From: Oscillospiraceae bacterium
GTDB lineage: Bacteria; Bacillota; Clostridia; Oscillospirales; CAG-272
Direction: 5' to 3'
DNA: 60,043 nt
NCBI GenBank assembly: GCA_015064255.1
Contig: SVSP01000003.1
Span: 1-60,043, forward strand
The stretch's first letter is position 1. Each line of letters opens with the position of its first letter. A program made the position numbers and the translations under genes. Below are positions 49,609 through 59,209 of the stretch, in pieces. Below the pieces are notes generated by a model that was given only the letters and a program-made list of their open reading frames with translations, was not told where the DNA came from and did no database searches.

Positions 49609-50431
49609 CAGCAAGGCGTTTTACGATGCAGGTCTGAAGCACACATATCAGGCTCCGAAATGGGTCAGCGAGATGGGGCTTGATGCATACGAATACTCTG
49701 CGGGAAACGGAGTTACGGGAAGCCTTGAAACCTTTGCGAAAATAGGTGCAGAAGCAAAAAAATATAATATTGCGATGTCATTTCACACCCCTTATTTCAT
49801 ATCGCTTTCGGGTGCAGACCCCGAAAAGCGTCTTAAGAGCCTTTCGTACATCGGACAAAGTCTTGACGCATCCGAAGCTCTCGGCGCAGATATTATCGTA
49901 ATTCATATGGGCGGTGCGACTAAAATGACACGCGAGGAAGGTATAAATCTTTCCAAGGATACCGTTTTCAAGGCGCTTGAGGCCTTTCCCGATACAAAAA
50001 TCAGATTCGGTCTTGAAACTATGGGCAAGCTCGGACAGCTCGGCACTCTCGAAGAGGTGCTTGACATCTGCTCTCTCGACAAAAGGCTCTGCCCCGTTGT
50101 CGATTTCGGACATCTGAACGCACGAAATATAGGAAATTATTTCGTAACAGAGGACGATTACCGCAGAGTTTTCGACACGATAGGAAAAACGCTCGGTTAC
50201 GAATACGCAGACACCCTGCACTGCCATTTCTCCAAGATAGAATATACCGAAAAGGGCGAAAAAAGGCATCTGACGCTTGAGGATACCGTGTACGGTCCCA
50301 ATTTTGAGCCTCTTATGAACGCTCTTGCAAAGGACGGATATTCTCCGAGGATAATCTGCGAATCTGACGGAACACAGGCTCAGGATGCACTTATTATGAA
50401 AAACTATTATATGAGTCAAATCAAAGAATAA
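49580..50431 (+). CDS. Endonuclease-IV-like TIM-barrel protein
   Basis: 283 residues of the AP-endonuclease-2/sugar-isomerase superfamily. FGPSGNS at the start and the metal-binding residues expected for Endo IV are largely seen: FHTPYF, IHMGG, GLETMG, VVDFGHLNA, LHCHFSKI, RHLTL and ICESD. The usual Asp-x-His reads Lys-Arg-His here. Either an AP endonuclease or a sugar-phosphate isomerase. GGAGG lies 12 bases before the ATG, and the gene overlaps yqeG. Confidence 0.75.
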   Translation: MSTQFGPSGNSKAFYDAGLKHTYQAPKWVSEMGLDAYEYSAGNGVTGSLETFAKIGAEAKKYNIAMSFHTPYFISLSGADPEKRLKSLSYIGQSLDASEALGADIIVIHMGGATKMTREEGINLSKDTVFKALEAFPDTKIRFGLETMGKLGQLGTLEEVLDICSLDKRLCPVVDFGHLNARNIGNYFVTEDDYRRVFDTIGKTLGYEYADTLHCHFSKIEYTEKGEKRHLTLEDTVYGPNFEPLMNALAKDGYSPRIICESDGTQAQDALIMKNYYMSQIKE

Positions 50432-50455
50432 CTGACATACCGAAAGGAAAAAATT

Positions 50456-51514
50456 ATGACAAGAAGAGAAAAACTCGTTGCATCATTTCCCGAAAATATT
50501 GATGCCATCATCGTGACCAATACCAAAAATCAGCGCTACCTCACAGGCTTTGACTACACCGACGGATACGTTATCGTAACACGCGAAAAAGCCGCTTGCT
50601 TCACCGATTTCAGATATATCGAAGCCGCAAAGAAGGAAGTAAATAAGGAATACGGGGTAATTATGTTCGCAGGAAAGAACACTTCCTCTCTTATATGCGA
50701 TTTTCTTTCGGACAATCACGTTAAAAACATCGGATTTGAGAGCGTATCGCTTGCTTACGACAGACTTTCTTCTCTTCAGAAGCTTATGCCCGGGTTTGAG
50801 CTTATTCCCGTCGGAAATCTTATAGAAAAGCTCAGAATTTTCAAAGATCCTGAAGAGGTTGAAAACATCATCACCGCACAGCGTATAGCAGAAAAGGCGT
50901 TTGAGCATATTCTCGGATACATTTCTCCCGACGTTACCGAAATCGACGTTGCGCTTGAGCTTGAGTTCTTTATGCGCAAAAACGGAGCTGAAGCAACTTC
51001 ATTCAGCACTATTGCCGTTTCGGGAAGTGCATCCTCAATGCCCCACGGTGTACCGAGAAACGTAAAGCTCGAAAAAGGCTTCTTCACTATGGATTACGGC
51101 GCACTTTACAACGGTTACTGCTCGGATATGACAAGAACTGTCGTTATCGGAAAAGCTGATGCCGATATTAAAAAGGTATATAACACGGTTCTTCGCGCAC
51201 AGACCGAGTCGCTCGCCGCTTTCCGCGCAGGTATGACCGGAGGTGAAGCTGACAAGGTTGCACGCGATATAATCTATGGCGAAGGCTACGAGGGCTGCTT
51301 CGGTCACTCTCTCGGTCACGGCGTCGGAATGGATATTCACGAATCTCCGAGAGTTTCGGGTGACGATATCCTTAAGACAGGACACGTTATCACCTGCGAG
51401 CCGGGTATTTACATTGAAGGAAAATACGGTTGCCGTATCGAAGATATGGTCTATCTCTCGGAAAACGGCCCCGTAAATCTTACAAATTGCCCGAAAGAGC
51501 TTATTGAACTGTAA
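50456..51514 (+). CDS. Xaa-Pro aminopeptidase, M24 family
   Basis: 352 residues. The creatinase N-domain is about 1-130, then the pita-bread fold. Metal ligands are visible: MDYGALYNGYCSDMTR (two Asp), GHGVGMDIHE (His), CEPGIYIEG (Glu) and IEDMVYL (Glu). Removes N-terminal residues next to proline. AAAGGAAA precedes the ATG; efp follows with its own promoter. Confidence 0.92.
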   Translation: MTRREKLVASFPENIDAIIVTNTKNQRYLTGFDYTDGYVIVTREKAACFTDFRYIEAAKKEVNKEYGVIMFAGKNTSSLICDFLSDNHVKNIGFESVSLAYDRLSSLQKLMPGFELIPVGNLIEKLRIFKDPEEVENIITAQRIAEKAFEHILGYISPDVTEIDVALELEFFMRKNGAEATSFSTIAVSGSASSMPHGVPRNVKLEKGFFTMDYGALYNGYCSDMTRTVVIGKADADIKKVYNTVLRAQTESLAAFRAGMTGGEADKVARDIIYGEGYEGCFGHSLGHGVGMDIHESPRVSGDDILKTGHVITCEPGIYIEGKYGCRIEDMVYLSENGPVNLTNCPKELIEL

Positions 51515-51552
51515 AAAAACATAAAAATATTTGCTTTTTTAGTAAAAAAGAC

Positions 51553-51581
51553 TTGAAATTAAGCAAATAATGCTGTATAAT
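51553..51581 (+). promoter_or_regulatory. Promoter of efp
   Basis: TTGAAA (51553-51558), 17-nt spacer, TATAAT (51576-51581), 44 bases before the start. Confidence 0.7.
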
Positions 51582-51625
51582 AAAATGTATTTTAATATTA
51601 TCATAAATTTTGGAGGTACTTTACA

Positions 51626-52183
51626 ATGGTAGTAGCCGGAGATTTTAAAAACGGTCTTACATTTGAAATGGACGGAAAGGTTATGCAGGTAATCGAATTC
51701 CAGCACGTTAAGCCCGGTAAGGGAGCTGCTTTCGTAAGAACAAAGCTTCGTAACGTAGTAACAGGTGCTGTTATCGAAACATCCTTCAGCCCTACAGACA
51801 AATTTGAAAATGCATACGTAGAAAGAAAAGATATGCAGTATCTTTACAGCGACGGAGATCTTTATTACTTTATGGATCTTGAATCATACGAGCAGATTCC
51901 GATCAACGGAGATACTCTCGATGACAACTTCAAGTTCGTAAAAGAAGAAATGGTATGCAAGGTTGTTTCCTACAAGGGCAACGTATTTGCAGTTGAAGCT
52001 CCTATGTTCGTTGAACTCGAGGTTACCGATACAGAGCCCGGTTTCGCAGGTAACACAGCTCAGGGTGCTCTTAAGCCCGCAACTCTCGAAACAGGCGCAG
52101 AGATCAAGGTTCCGCTCTTCATCAACATCGGCGACGTTCTTAAGATCGATACAAGAACCGGAGAATATCTCTCCAGAGCGTAA
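51626..52183 (+). CDS. efp: Elongation factor P
   Basis: 185 residues, three OB-like domains. The tip lysine K32 lies in KPGKGAAF, and the C-terminal RTGEYLSRA is diagnostic. Helps ribosomes through polyproline stretches. GGAGG lies seven to eight bases before the ATG. The modification pathway for K32 (EpmA or others) is not in the window. Confidence 0.96.
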   Translation: MVVAGDFKNGLTFEMDGKVMQVIEFQHVKPGKGAAFVRTKLRNVVTGAVIETSFSPTDKFENAYVERKDMQYLYSDGDLYYFMDLESYEQIPINGDTLDDNFKFVKEEMVCKVVSYKGNVFAVEAPMFVELEVTDTEPGFAGNTAQGALKPATLETGAEIKVPLFINIGDVLKIDTRTGEYLSRA

Positions 52184-52225
52184 GCTTAGTTTTATAACAC
52201 AATTACAGGAAACGAGGTAAAGAAA

Positions 52226-52654
52226 ATGACACTTACCGAAAAGACCGCTTATATCAAGGGCCTTATGGAAGGTCTTGATTTCAAAGCTGATACACCCGAA
52301 AAGAAGATCCTTGCAGCTGTTATCGATCTTCTCGACGATATTGCTATCGCAGTTACAGAAGCTGAAGAAGATATCGAATATCTCAACGACTACGTTGAAG
52401 AGCTCGATTCCGATCTCGGCGACGTTGAAAGCGAAATCTACGAATGTGATGACGACGAAGACGAAGATTTCGACGACGAGGATGACGACGATGAAGACTA
52501 CTATGAGGCAGTTTGCCCCAAGTGCGGCGAAGTGATCTATCTTGACGAAGATCTTCTCGAATGCGACGACATTCTCTGCCCCCAGTGCGGCGAAAAGCTC
52601 ATCTGCGAGCTTGATGAATGTGACTGCTGCGATTGTTGCGACAAGAACGACTGA
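52226..52654 (+). CDS. CD1247-N-terminal-domain zinc-ribbon protein
   Basis: 142 residues. Residues 1-70 match the CD1247 N-terminal domain (MTLTEKTAYIKGLMEGL...LDDIAIAVTEAEEDIEYLNDYV). A very acidic stretch (about 73-90) follows, then a zinc ribbon (CPKCGEVIYL...CPQCGEKL) and a Cys-rich end. The function is unknown; it is often found after efp in Clostridia. GGAAACGAGG lies ahead of the ATG. Confidence 0.85.
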   Translation: MTLTEKTAYIKGLMEGLDFKADTPEKKILAAVIDLLDDIAIAVTEAEEDIEYLNDYVEELDSDLGDVESEIYECDDDEDEDFDDEDDDDEDYYEAVCPKCGEVIYLDEDLLECDDILCPQCGEKLICELDECDCCDCCDKND

Positions 52655-52692
52655 TTTCACGTTCAAGTAATCTTTTATTATGTTTTTTAGGT

Positions 52693-52737
52693 AAAACGCC
52701 CGGTTTCCGGAAATGACCCGGACATCGGGCGCTTTAT
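52693..52737 (+). terminator. Terminator of the efp operon
   Basis: AACGCCCG (52695-52702) with CGGGCGCTT (52726-52734), inner stem CCGG with CCGG. Confidence 0.75.
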
Positions 52738-52767
52738 TCACATTACAAGCAAAGGATGTTTTCTTTA

Positions 52768-54126
52768 ATGCCGAATACTAAAAAAAAGGTACGTGCTGCG
52801 ATATACACCCTCGGATGCAAGGTGAACAGCTATGAAAGTATAGCAATATCCGAAAAGCTCTCCGAAAACGGGATAGAGATATGCGATCCGAGCGAAAAGG
52901 TCGATATTTGTATAATAAATACCTGTGCGGTTACTGCCGAAGCCGAGCGCAAATCTCGTCAGATAATACGCAGAATGTCTGCTGTTTCTCCCGACGTGTA
53001 CGTTATAGTTACGGGTTGCTCGGCACAGCTCGATCCCGAAAAGATACTGAAAATCGAGGGCGTTTCGGCTGTCTGCGGAAACCGCGAAAAAATGAAAGCG
53101 GCAGAGCTTGCTGTTGCTCACGCACAAAAGCTTCGTACAGTATCCGAAAACGTACATAAAGACAGCGAAAACGGCATAATATGCTCTTGTGAGCTTGAAA
53201 ACGCAGCCTTTGAAAAAATGAGCATAAGCTCAAGCGAGCGCACACGCGCGGTACTCAAAATCGAGGACGGCTGTGAAAGCAAGTGCGCTTACTGCATAAT
53301 TCCTGCGCTTCGCGGAAAAATACGCTCGAAAGCACCCGAAGAGGTAATAGCTGAAGCAAAAACTCTTTCGGAAAACGGATACCGCGAGATAGTTCTCACG
53401 GGTATCGAGGTTTCTGCATACGGAAAGGACCTCAGTCAAAAGGGCGGTCTTGCAACGCTTATCGAAGAGCTCGGAAAGATCGAAAAGATCAAAAGAATTC
53501 GTCTCGGCTCGCTCGACCCGTCGGCAATAAATGAGGATTTTATCGACCGTGTATCGAAGATCAGATCGTTTGCACCGCATTTTCACCTTTCGCTTCAAAG
53601 CGGGTGCAATAACACTCTCTTTTCGATGAAAAGACGCTACAACGTCGATACGGTAAAAAAAAGAGTTGATTACATCAGAAGCAAAATTCCCGATGCGATG
53701 TTTACAGCCGATATTATAGTCGGCTTTCCAGGCGAAACAGACGCCGATTTTGAAGAAACAAGAAGCTTTCTCGCTTCTCTCGGTCTTCTTTCCTTCCATA
53801 TCTTCGCATATTCAAAGCGTCCGGGTACGCCTGCCGCAGATATGCCTTGCCAGATATCCTCGGATATAAAATCAGCGCGTCTTAAAAGTCTTGAGGCTCT
53901 TCGCGCAGATATGACCGAGTCAATACTTGAAAAAGAGATCGGCAAAAAGCACGAGGTCATCATCGAAGAATACAAGGATTCTGTCGGGGCTGTCGGTCAT
54001 ACGGCGAATTTCATAGAGGTCGCTGTAAAGGATATTGACCGCAGTACGGAAGATATTCACGGAAAAATCGTCACCGTTACCGCCGAGTCGCAAAAAGACG
54101 GTATTATTTTCGCAAGCGTTATTTAA
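52768..54126 (+). CDS. mtaB: tRNA (t6A37) methylthiotransferase MtaB
   Basis: Adds the methylthio group of ms2t6A37. 452 residues from ATG 52768; ATG 52756 lacks a spaced ribosome binding site. The UPF0004 domain has three cysteines (LGCKVN, INTCAVT, TGCSAQ). The radical SAM cluster is CESKCAYC. Ends with a TRAM-like domain. The MtaB/YqeV class is shown by the CAV and SxE patterns. No relation to glycyl-radical activation. Confidence 0.92.
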   Translation: MPNTKKKVRAAIYTLGCKVNSYESIAISEKLSENGIEICDPSEKVDICIINTCAVTAEAERKSRQIIRRMSAVSPDVYVIVTGCSAQLDPEKILKIEGVSAVCGNREKMKAAELAVAHAQKLRTVSENVHKDSENGIICSCELENAAFEKMSISSSERTRAVLKIEDGCESKCAYCIIPALRGKIRSKAPEEVIAEAKTLSENGYREIVLTGIEVSAYGKDLSQKGGLATLIEELGKIEKIKRIRLGSLDPSAINEDFIDRVSKIRSFAPHFHLSLQSGCNNTLFSMKRRYNVDTVKKRVDYIRSKIPDAMFTADIIVGFPGETDADFEETRSFLASLGLLSFHIFAYSKRPGTPAADMPCQISSDIKSARLKSLEALRADMTESILEKEIGKKHEVIIEEYKDSVGAVGHTANFIEVAVKDIDRSTEDIHGKIVTVTAESQKDGIIFASVI

Positions 54127-54166
54127 TTTTGAACACAACACATTTTTCGGAAAGGTATTATCCGAC

Positions 54167-55294
54167 GTGATTAGTATAGACGATAAATTTTACCGTGGCG
54201 TGGCAGAAATAAATCTGTCAGCCATAAGAAAAAACACAATGTATCTTTCTTCCCTGCTTCCCGAGGGACGCGAGGCTGTTGCCGTGATTAAAGCGGATGC
54301 CTACGGACACGGTGCGCGGGAGGTCTGCCGCGAAATCAAGGACGTGGTATCGGCTTTCGCTGTTGCAACTCCCGAAGAAGCGCACGAGATACTTGAAATA
54401 GCGGGCGATACCGATATATATATTCTCGGCTACGTCAGACACGAAGAATTTTATTTCTGTGCAGGGAAAAATGTTATTCCCGCGATATTCTCGTATGAGG
54501 ATGCTCTTGCCTGCTCAAACGCCGCCGAAGCGATCGGCAAAAAAATCAAAATAAACATAAAAGTCGATACGGGAATGGGACGCATAGGCTTCCCCGCAAG
54601 TGAAGAATCCGCCGACACCGTCGCGCAGATAGCAAAGCTTCCCGGAATTGAAATATACGGTCTTTTCACACATTTTGCAACATCCGACTGCGAAGACAAG
54701 AGCGAAACAGAGATTCAAACCGATATTTTCAGAAAATTTGAGCTTTCCTGCAGAGAACGCGGTGTAAACTTCAAAAAAACACACTCTGCCAACAGCGCTG
54801 CTGTAATTGATTTTCCCGAAAGCTTCGGAAATCAGTGCCGTTTCGGCATTTCAATGTACGGATACGCTCCATCGGACGAGGTAAAGACAAGAGAAAAGTT
54901 AATTCCCGCAATGACCTTTAAAAGCCACACGGTATTCGTCAAAAAGATCAAAAAAGGTGACGCCGTCGGCTACGGGCGCACCTTTATTGCGGAAAATGAC
55001 ACCGAAATTGCCACCGTACCGATCGGATACGCAGATGGATATCCGCGCGCGCTTTCGAATATCGGTAAGGTGATAGTAAACGGACATTATGCTCCCATTG
55101 TCGGACGCGTATGTATGGATATGTTTATGATAGACGTCACGGGTATGAACGTTTCTGTCGGCGACGAGATCATTCTTATAGGAAGCGACGGTGATCTTTC
55201 CATAGATGCCGACGATATCGCAAAGCTGACCGGAACAATATCGTATGAGATCCTCTGCGGCATAGGAAAAAGAATACCGAGAAAGTATATATGA
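54167..55294 (+). CDS. alr: Alanine racemase
   Basis: Makes D-alanine for peptidoglycan. 375 residues starting at GTG 54167 after GGAAAGG; an ORF extends upstream into mtaB but has no family similarity. Lys in VIKADAYGHGA carries PLP; the catalytic Tyr is expected near RRFGISMYG/CMDMFMIDVT. Follows mtaB by 40 bases and is probably co-transcribed. A hairpin follows. Confidence 0.93.
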   Translation: MISIDDKFYRGVAEINLSAIRKNTMYLSSLLPEGREAVAVIKADAYGHGAREVCREIKDVVSAFAVATPEEAHEILEIAGDTDIYILGYVRHEEFYFCAGKNVIPAIFSYEDALACSNAAEAIGKKIKINIKVDTGMGRIGFPASEESADTVAQIAKLPGIEIYGLFTHFATSDCEDKSETEIQTDIFRKFELSCRERGVNFKKTHSANSAAVIDFPESFGNQCRFGISMYGYAPSDEVKTREKLIPAMTFKSHTVFVKKIKKGDAVGYGRTFIAENDTEIATVPIGYADGYPRALSNIGKVIVNGHYAPIVGRVCMDMFMIDVTGMNVSVGDEIILIGSDGDLSIDADDIAKLTGTISYEILCGIGKRIPRKYI

Positions 55295-55301
55295 TACGTA
55301 T

Positions 55302-55328
55302 TACCCATAGGTTTCGCGCCTATGGGTA
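55302..55328 (+). terminator. Hairpin after alr
   Basis: Ten-base stem 55302-55311 with 55319-55328; followed by only a short AAATTTG, so termination may be weak. Confidence 0.5.
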
Positions 55329-55406
55329 AATTTGCGAGGATTTTTGTCTTTTTTTATTAAAATATCATATTTTCAAAAAACTCCCCTGCTCTTTCGCGCT
55401 TTTCAC

Positions 55407-55435
55407 TTGACATTTTTATACACTTGGTTTATAAT
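55407..55435 (+). promoter_or_regulatory. Promoter of the Gfo/Idh/MocA gene
   Basis: TTGACA (55407-55412), 17-nt spacer, TATAAT (55430-55435), full consensus. Confidence 0.8.
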
Positions 55436-55493
55436 TATCTTAATGTAAAATGTTGTAATTTTATAAATTCGTTTACGAAATGAGGATAATAAA

Positions 55494-56594
55494 ATGGCTA
55501 ACAAACTCAGAATCGGTATAATCGGTTGCGGCGGTATCGCTAACGGAAAACATATGCCCGCCCTTTCAAAGCAGAAGGACAGAGCTGAAATGGTTGCTTT
55601 CTGCGACATAATCGAAGAAAGAGCTATCGCTGCACGTGCAAAATACGGAACTCCCGAATGCAAGGTTTATACAGATTACAAAGAACTCCTTGCTGATCCT
55701 ACTATTGACGTAGTTCACGTTCTTACTCCTAACCGTTCGCACAGCTTTATTACTGTTGACGCTCTCGAAGCAGGCAAGCACGTTATGTGCGAAAAGCCTA
55801 TGGCTATAAACTCTGTTGAAGCACAGAAAATGTTTGACGCCGCAAAGCGCACAGGCAAAAAACTCACTATCGGCTATCAGACACGTAACCGTGCTGACGC
55901 CGTTTATCTCAAGAAGCTTGTAGATGACGGAATGTTCGGTGATATTTACTACGCAAAGGCAACAGCACTCCGCCGCCGCGCAGTTCCTACCTGGGGCGTT
56001 TTCCTTAACGAATATGAGCAGGGCGGCGGTCCTCTTATTGATATCGGAACACACGCTCTCGACCTTACCCTCTATATGCTGAACAACTACAAGCCGAAGT
56101 ACTGCGTTGGTACAACATACCACAAGCTCTCCGGCGGAGATAAAGAGCTGCAGGGCAACGACTGGGGTCCTTGGGATCCCGACAAGTTCACCGTTGAAGA
56201 TTCTGCTTTCGGTTTCGTCGTAATGGAAAACGGTGCTACTATCAACCTTGAATCCTCTTGGGCTATCAATATGCTTGATCCTCGCGAAGCTATCACAGCT
56301 TTCTGCGGAACCCTCGCAGGTGCCGATATGTACGGACCCGGAAACTCTCTCCGTATCAACGGCGTAAAGCATAACGCAAAATACTCGTTTACACCCGACC
56401 TCAAATCCGCAGGCGCCGCTTTCTACGAAGGCGTAGGAAACGAATCTCCCGCAGACCGCGAAGCACGTCTTTGGATCGACGCTATAATCAACGATACCGA
56501 TCCTCTCGTTCTTCCCGAACAGGCTCTCTGCGTAACAAAGATCCTTGAAGGTATCTATACATCCGCAAAGACAGGCGAGATATTTAAATTCTGA
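55494..56594 (+). CDS. Gfo/Idh/MocA-family oxidoreductase
   Basis: 366 residues. The NAD(P) site is IGIIGCGGIANGKHMP. The EKP signature is CEKPMA near residue 100, and a catalytic His is seen in GGPLIDIGTHALDL. Oxidises or reduces a sugar or sugar derivative; the substrate is unknown. Strong promoter and well-placed AGGATAA suggest high expression. trpS follows after 33 bases. Confidence 0.92.
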   Translation: MANKLRIGIIGCGGIANGKHMPALSKQKDRAEMVAFCDIIEERAIAARAKYGTPECKVYTDYKELLADPTIDVVHVLTPNRSHSFITVDALEAGKHVMCEKPMAINSVEAQKMFDAAKRTGKKLTIGYQTRNRADAVYLKKLVDDGMFGDIYYAKATALRRRAVPTWGVFLNEYEQGGGPLIDIGTHALDLTLYMLNNYKPKYCVGTTYHKLSGGDKELQGNDWGPWDPDKFTVEDSAFGFVVMENGATINLESSWAINMLDPREAITAFCGTLAGADMYGPGNSLRINGVKHNAKYSFTPDLKSAGAAFYEGVGNESPADREARLWIDAIINDTDPLVLPEQALCVTKILEGIYTSAKTGEIFKF

Positions 56595-56627
56595 TTCAAA
56601 CACTAAACAAAAGGAAATACGTTTAAA

Positions 56628-57632
56628 ATGGAAACAACTGAAACAAAAAAGGTGATATTTTCGGGAGTTCAGCCGAGCGGAAATCTCACCATCGGCAACT
56701 ATCTCGGAGCAATTAAAAACTGGGTCAGCCTTGCAGACGATTATGACTGCATCTACTGTGCGGTCGATATGCACGCAATTACCGTACGTCAGGATCCCGC
56801 AGAGCTTCGCAAACGCACTCGTGAGCTTCTTGCTATATATATTGCGGCAGGTATAGACCCTGAAAAATGTACTCTCTTCGTTCAATCTCACGTTCCCGCA
56901 CACGCCGAACTTTCTTGGATACTCGGCTGCTATACCCAGTTTGGCGAGCTTTCGCGTATGACACAGTTTAAAGATAAGTCGGCAAAGCACGCTGACAACA
57001 TTAACTCGGGTCTTTTCACATATCCCGTCCTTATGGCTTCCGATATTCTTCTTTACCAAGCAGATCTCGTTCCCGTAGGGCAGGATCAAAGACAGCACAT
57101 TGAGCTAACCCGCGATATTGCAACACGCTTTAACGGTATCTACGGCGACGTATTCACAGTTCCCGAAGGATTTATCCCGCCCAGCGGCGCAAAGATAATG
57201 TCCCTGCAGGAACCCACAAAGAAGATGAGCAAATCGGACACAAACGTAAACGCTTTCATCACTCTTATGGACAGCCGCGACGATATCGTAAGAAAGTTCA
57301 AGAGAGCAGTTACCGACTCCGACACCTCTGTACGCTTTGCAGAAGGCAAGGACGGAATAAACAACCTTATGAATATCTACTCCTGCTTCACAGGCAAGTC
57401 TCACGCAGAGATCGAAAAAGAGTTTGAAGGCCGCGGATACGGCGACTTTAAGCTTGCTGTCGGTGAAGTAGTTGCAGACGGACTTGCTCCTCTTCAGGCT
57501 CGCTACGCACAGATAATAAACGACAAGGCATACCTTGAAGACGTTATGAAGAACGGTGCGCGCGCTGCCGCTTACCGTGCTGAAAAAACTATCCGCAAGG
57601 TCGCTAAAAAAGTCGGATTCATCGCAAGATAA
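56628..57632 (+). CDS. trpS: Tryptophan-tRNA ligase
   Basis: Class Ic synthetase, 334 residues, usual length. [16 protein letters not shown] is the HIGH-like motif; KKMSKSD is the KMSKS loop. The body matches bacterial TrpRS. AAAGGAAA lies before the ATG. Confidence 0.96.
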   Translation: METTETKKVIFSGVQPSGNLTIGNYLGAIKNWVSLADDYDCIYCAVDMHAITVRQDPAELRKRTRELLAIYIAAGIDPEKCTLFVQSHVPAHAELSWILGCYTQFGELSRMTQFKDKSAKHADNINSGLFTYPVLMASDILLYQADLVPVGQDQRQHIELTRDIATRFNGIYGDVFTVPEGFIPPSGAKIMSLQEPTKKMSKSDTNVNAFITLMDSRDDIVRKFKRAVTDSDTSVRFAEGKDGINNLMNIYSCFTGKSHAEIEKEFEGRGYGDFKLAVGEVVADGLAPLQARYAQIINDKAYLEDVMKNGARAAAYRAEKTIRKVAKKVGFIAR

Positions 57633-57647
57633 TCTTTCGGTAAAGCC

Positions 57648-57983
57648 GTGGAAACATTTATAACCATCATATCTTCTATTGCCGATTTTTTTCTTGAGGT
57701 ACCCGAGCTTTTCTGGGGTTATACTCTTATTCTCACGTTTGTCACCTTTCTGACTTATGTCGGTGACAAGCGAAAGGCAAGAAAAAATTTATGGAGAACA
57801 CCCGAAAGCACTCTCCTGCTCCTCGCCTTTATCGGCGGAGCTATAGGTGCATTTTTCGGTATGATTCTTTGCAGGCACAAGATACGAAAAGCAAAATTTT
57901 ACCTTACAGTCCCACTTCTTGCACTCTTACAGATTGCTTTTATAGTTTTTATGTACAGAAACAATTTGCCGCTGTTAAAGTAA
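57648..57983 (+). CDS. DUF1294 small membrane protein
   Basis: 111 residues from GTG 57648. Three membrane helices; GDKRKAR...WRTPESTLLLLAFIGGAIGAFFGM is the DUF1294 core. The function is unknown. Starts 15 bases after trpS without a strong ribosome binding site, so translation may depend on coupling. Ends before a terminator. Confidence 0.85.
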   Translation: METFITIISSIADFFLEVPELFWGYTLILTFVTFLTYVGDKRKARKNLWRTPESTLLLLAFIGGAIGAFFGMILCRHKIRKAKFYLTVPLLALLQIAFIVFMYRNNLPLLK

Positions 57984-58006
57984 AATTTCCAGTTCAAAAA
58001 GGCATA

Positions 58007-58044
58007 AAAACGGTCTTGCCTACAAAAGCAAGACCGTTTTTTGT
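58007..58044. terminator. Bidirectional terminator
   Basis: CGGTCTTGC (58011-58019) with GCAAGACCG (58028-58036), T-run after, A-run before. It sits between DUF1294 and the convergent spoVM. Confidence 0.85.
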
Positions 58045-58057
58045 GTAAAATAAAAGG

Positions 58058-58132
58058 TTATTTCCCCATTTTGAATATACTTCTCAGTATCGGGCGCATA
58101 AATTTAGGGGCTTTAACGGTAACGACTTTCAT
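58058..58132 (-). CDS. spoVM: Stage V sporulation protein M
   Basis: 24 residues, too short for most gene finders. The sequence starts MKVVTVKAPKFMRP and ends FKMGK, fitting the SpoVM pattern of an N-terminal strand-like part, the KxPKF motif and an amphipathic helix with ILR and IF. B. subtilis SpoVM (26 residues) marks the convex forespore membrane and anchors the spore coat ATPase SpoIVA. The rsgA-to-spoVM order matches B. subtilis. AAAGGA lies 13 bases before the ATG, which is rather far. Confidence 0.8.
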   Translation of the reverse strand: MKVVTVKAPKFMRPILRSIFKMGK

Positions 58133-58208
58133 ATTATATAACCGTTCCTTTCCGTGAAATTTGTTTTCGGAGCTTCACTGTTATAATATGCGAAAGTTCA
58201 AAATGCCG

Positions 58209-59144
58209 TTACTGCTTATTATCCCATTTGTGCTTTTCTTTAAGTATATTAAAAAGATCCACGTAGCTTTCGTGGCGGCTTCTCGGCACTTTGCCTTTCC
58301 TCAACGCATCAAGAACGGCACAGCCCTCTTCCTTCGTATGAGTACATTTTGTGTATTTGCAGTTTCCTATGTATTCGGAAAACTCTCTGAAGGTACTCGG
58401 CAGGTCTTCTTTGTCAAAGAAATCGAAGCGCACGAAGTCGAGCATTGTAAAGCCCGGTGTATCAGCGAAAAATCCGTTTCCCTCGCCTACAAGCTCGCTC
58501 ATCGGGAAAAGCTCAACGTGGCGCGTTGTGTGACGTCCTCTGCCTATTTTTCTGCTCACGTCACCTGTTGCAATTACGAGCGATTTGAACAGCGAATTCA
58601 TAAGCGTCGATTTTCCCGCGCCTGAGGCTCCCGCAAATGCTGATATCTTATCCGAAAGATTTTCTTTTATAAAATCGTATATTCCTCTGCATTCCACGCT
58701 GTTTTCAGTGCAAAGCTCGGAATCAAATACGGTAAATCCGCATTTTTCATATATCTCTTTTATTTTATCGGCGTTTTTGCTGTCGAGATCGCGCTTGCTT
58801 ATAACTATTATCGGCTCGATGCCGTTATGCTCTGCTATCGCGATAAGCTTGTCCGCAGTAAGCAAATCTGCCGTCGGATTTTTTGCCGAAAGCACGACGA
58901 AGATAACATCAAGATTGGCAAGCGGCGGTCTTATAAGAGAATTCTTTCTCTCCTTTATCTCTGATATAACAGGATTTCCAGCGTCGTCGTAGCCGATATT
59001 GACAACGTCACCGACGTACGGTTTTATATCATCGTGGCGAAAAGCACCTTTCGCTCGGCAGCTTACCCGTTCTCCGCTTTCAAGTGCTGTTTCATAGAGT
59101 CCCCCGACTCCTTTTACTATTCTTCCCATTATTATTTCGGGCAT
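58209..59144 (-). CDS. rsgA: Small ribosomal subunit biogenesis GTPase RsgA
   Basis: 311 residues, circularly permuted GTPase: OB-fold (about 8-70), G4 ISKRD, G1 GASGAGKST, G2-like HTTRHVELF, G3 DTPGF, then a zinc knuckle with CKYTKCTHTKEEGC. Matures the 30S subunit. GGAG lies eight bases before ATG 59144; Met6 is a weaker alternative. spoVM lies 77 bases downstream on the same strand. Confidence 0.95.
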   Translation of the reverse strand: MPEIIMGRIVKGVGGLYETALESGERVSCRAKGAFRHDDIKPYVGDVVNIGYDDAGNPVISEIKERKNSLIRPPLANLDVIFVVLSAKNPTADLLTADKLIAIAEHNGIEPIIVISKRDLDSKNADKIKEIYEKCGFTVFDSELCTENSVECRGIYDFIKENLSDKISAFAGASGAGKSTLMNSLFKSLVIATGDVSRKIGRGRHTTRHVELFPMSELVGEGNGFFADTPGFTMLDFVRFDFFDKEDLPSTFREFSEYIGNCKYTKCTHTKEEGCAVLDALRKGKVPRSRHESYVDLFNILKEKHKWDNKQ

Positions 59145-59209
59145 ATTTTATTCTCCAAATTTCTTAATTTATTGCAAATTTATTATAATTTTATTATAAA
59201 GGAATTACC

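Noticed and set aside
52768-54126. MtaB as a possible glycyl-radical activase
   Set aside because: It is a radical SAM protein but has the UPF0004 and TRAM domains of methylthiotransferases.
55566-57098. 510-residue minus-strand frame across the Gfo/Idh/MocA and trpS genes
   Set aside because: It overlaps two well-supported genes fully and is rich in Cys, Phe and Val from reverse reading of coding DNA.
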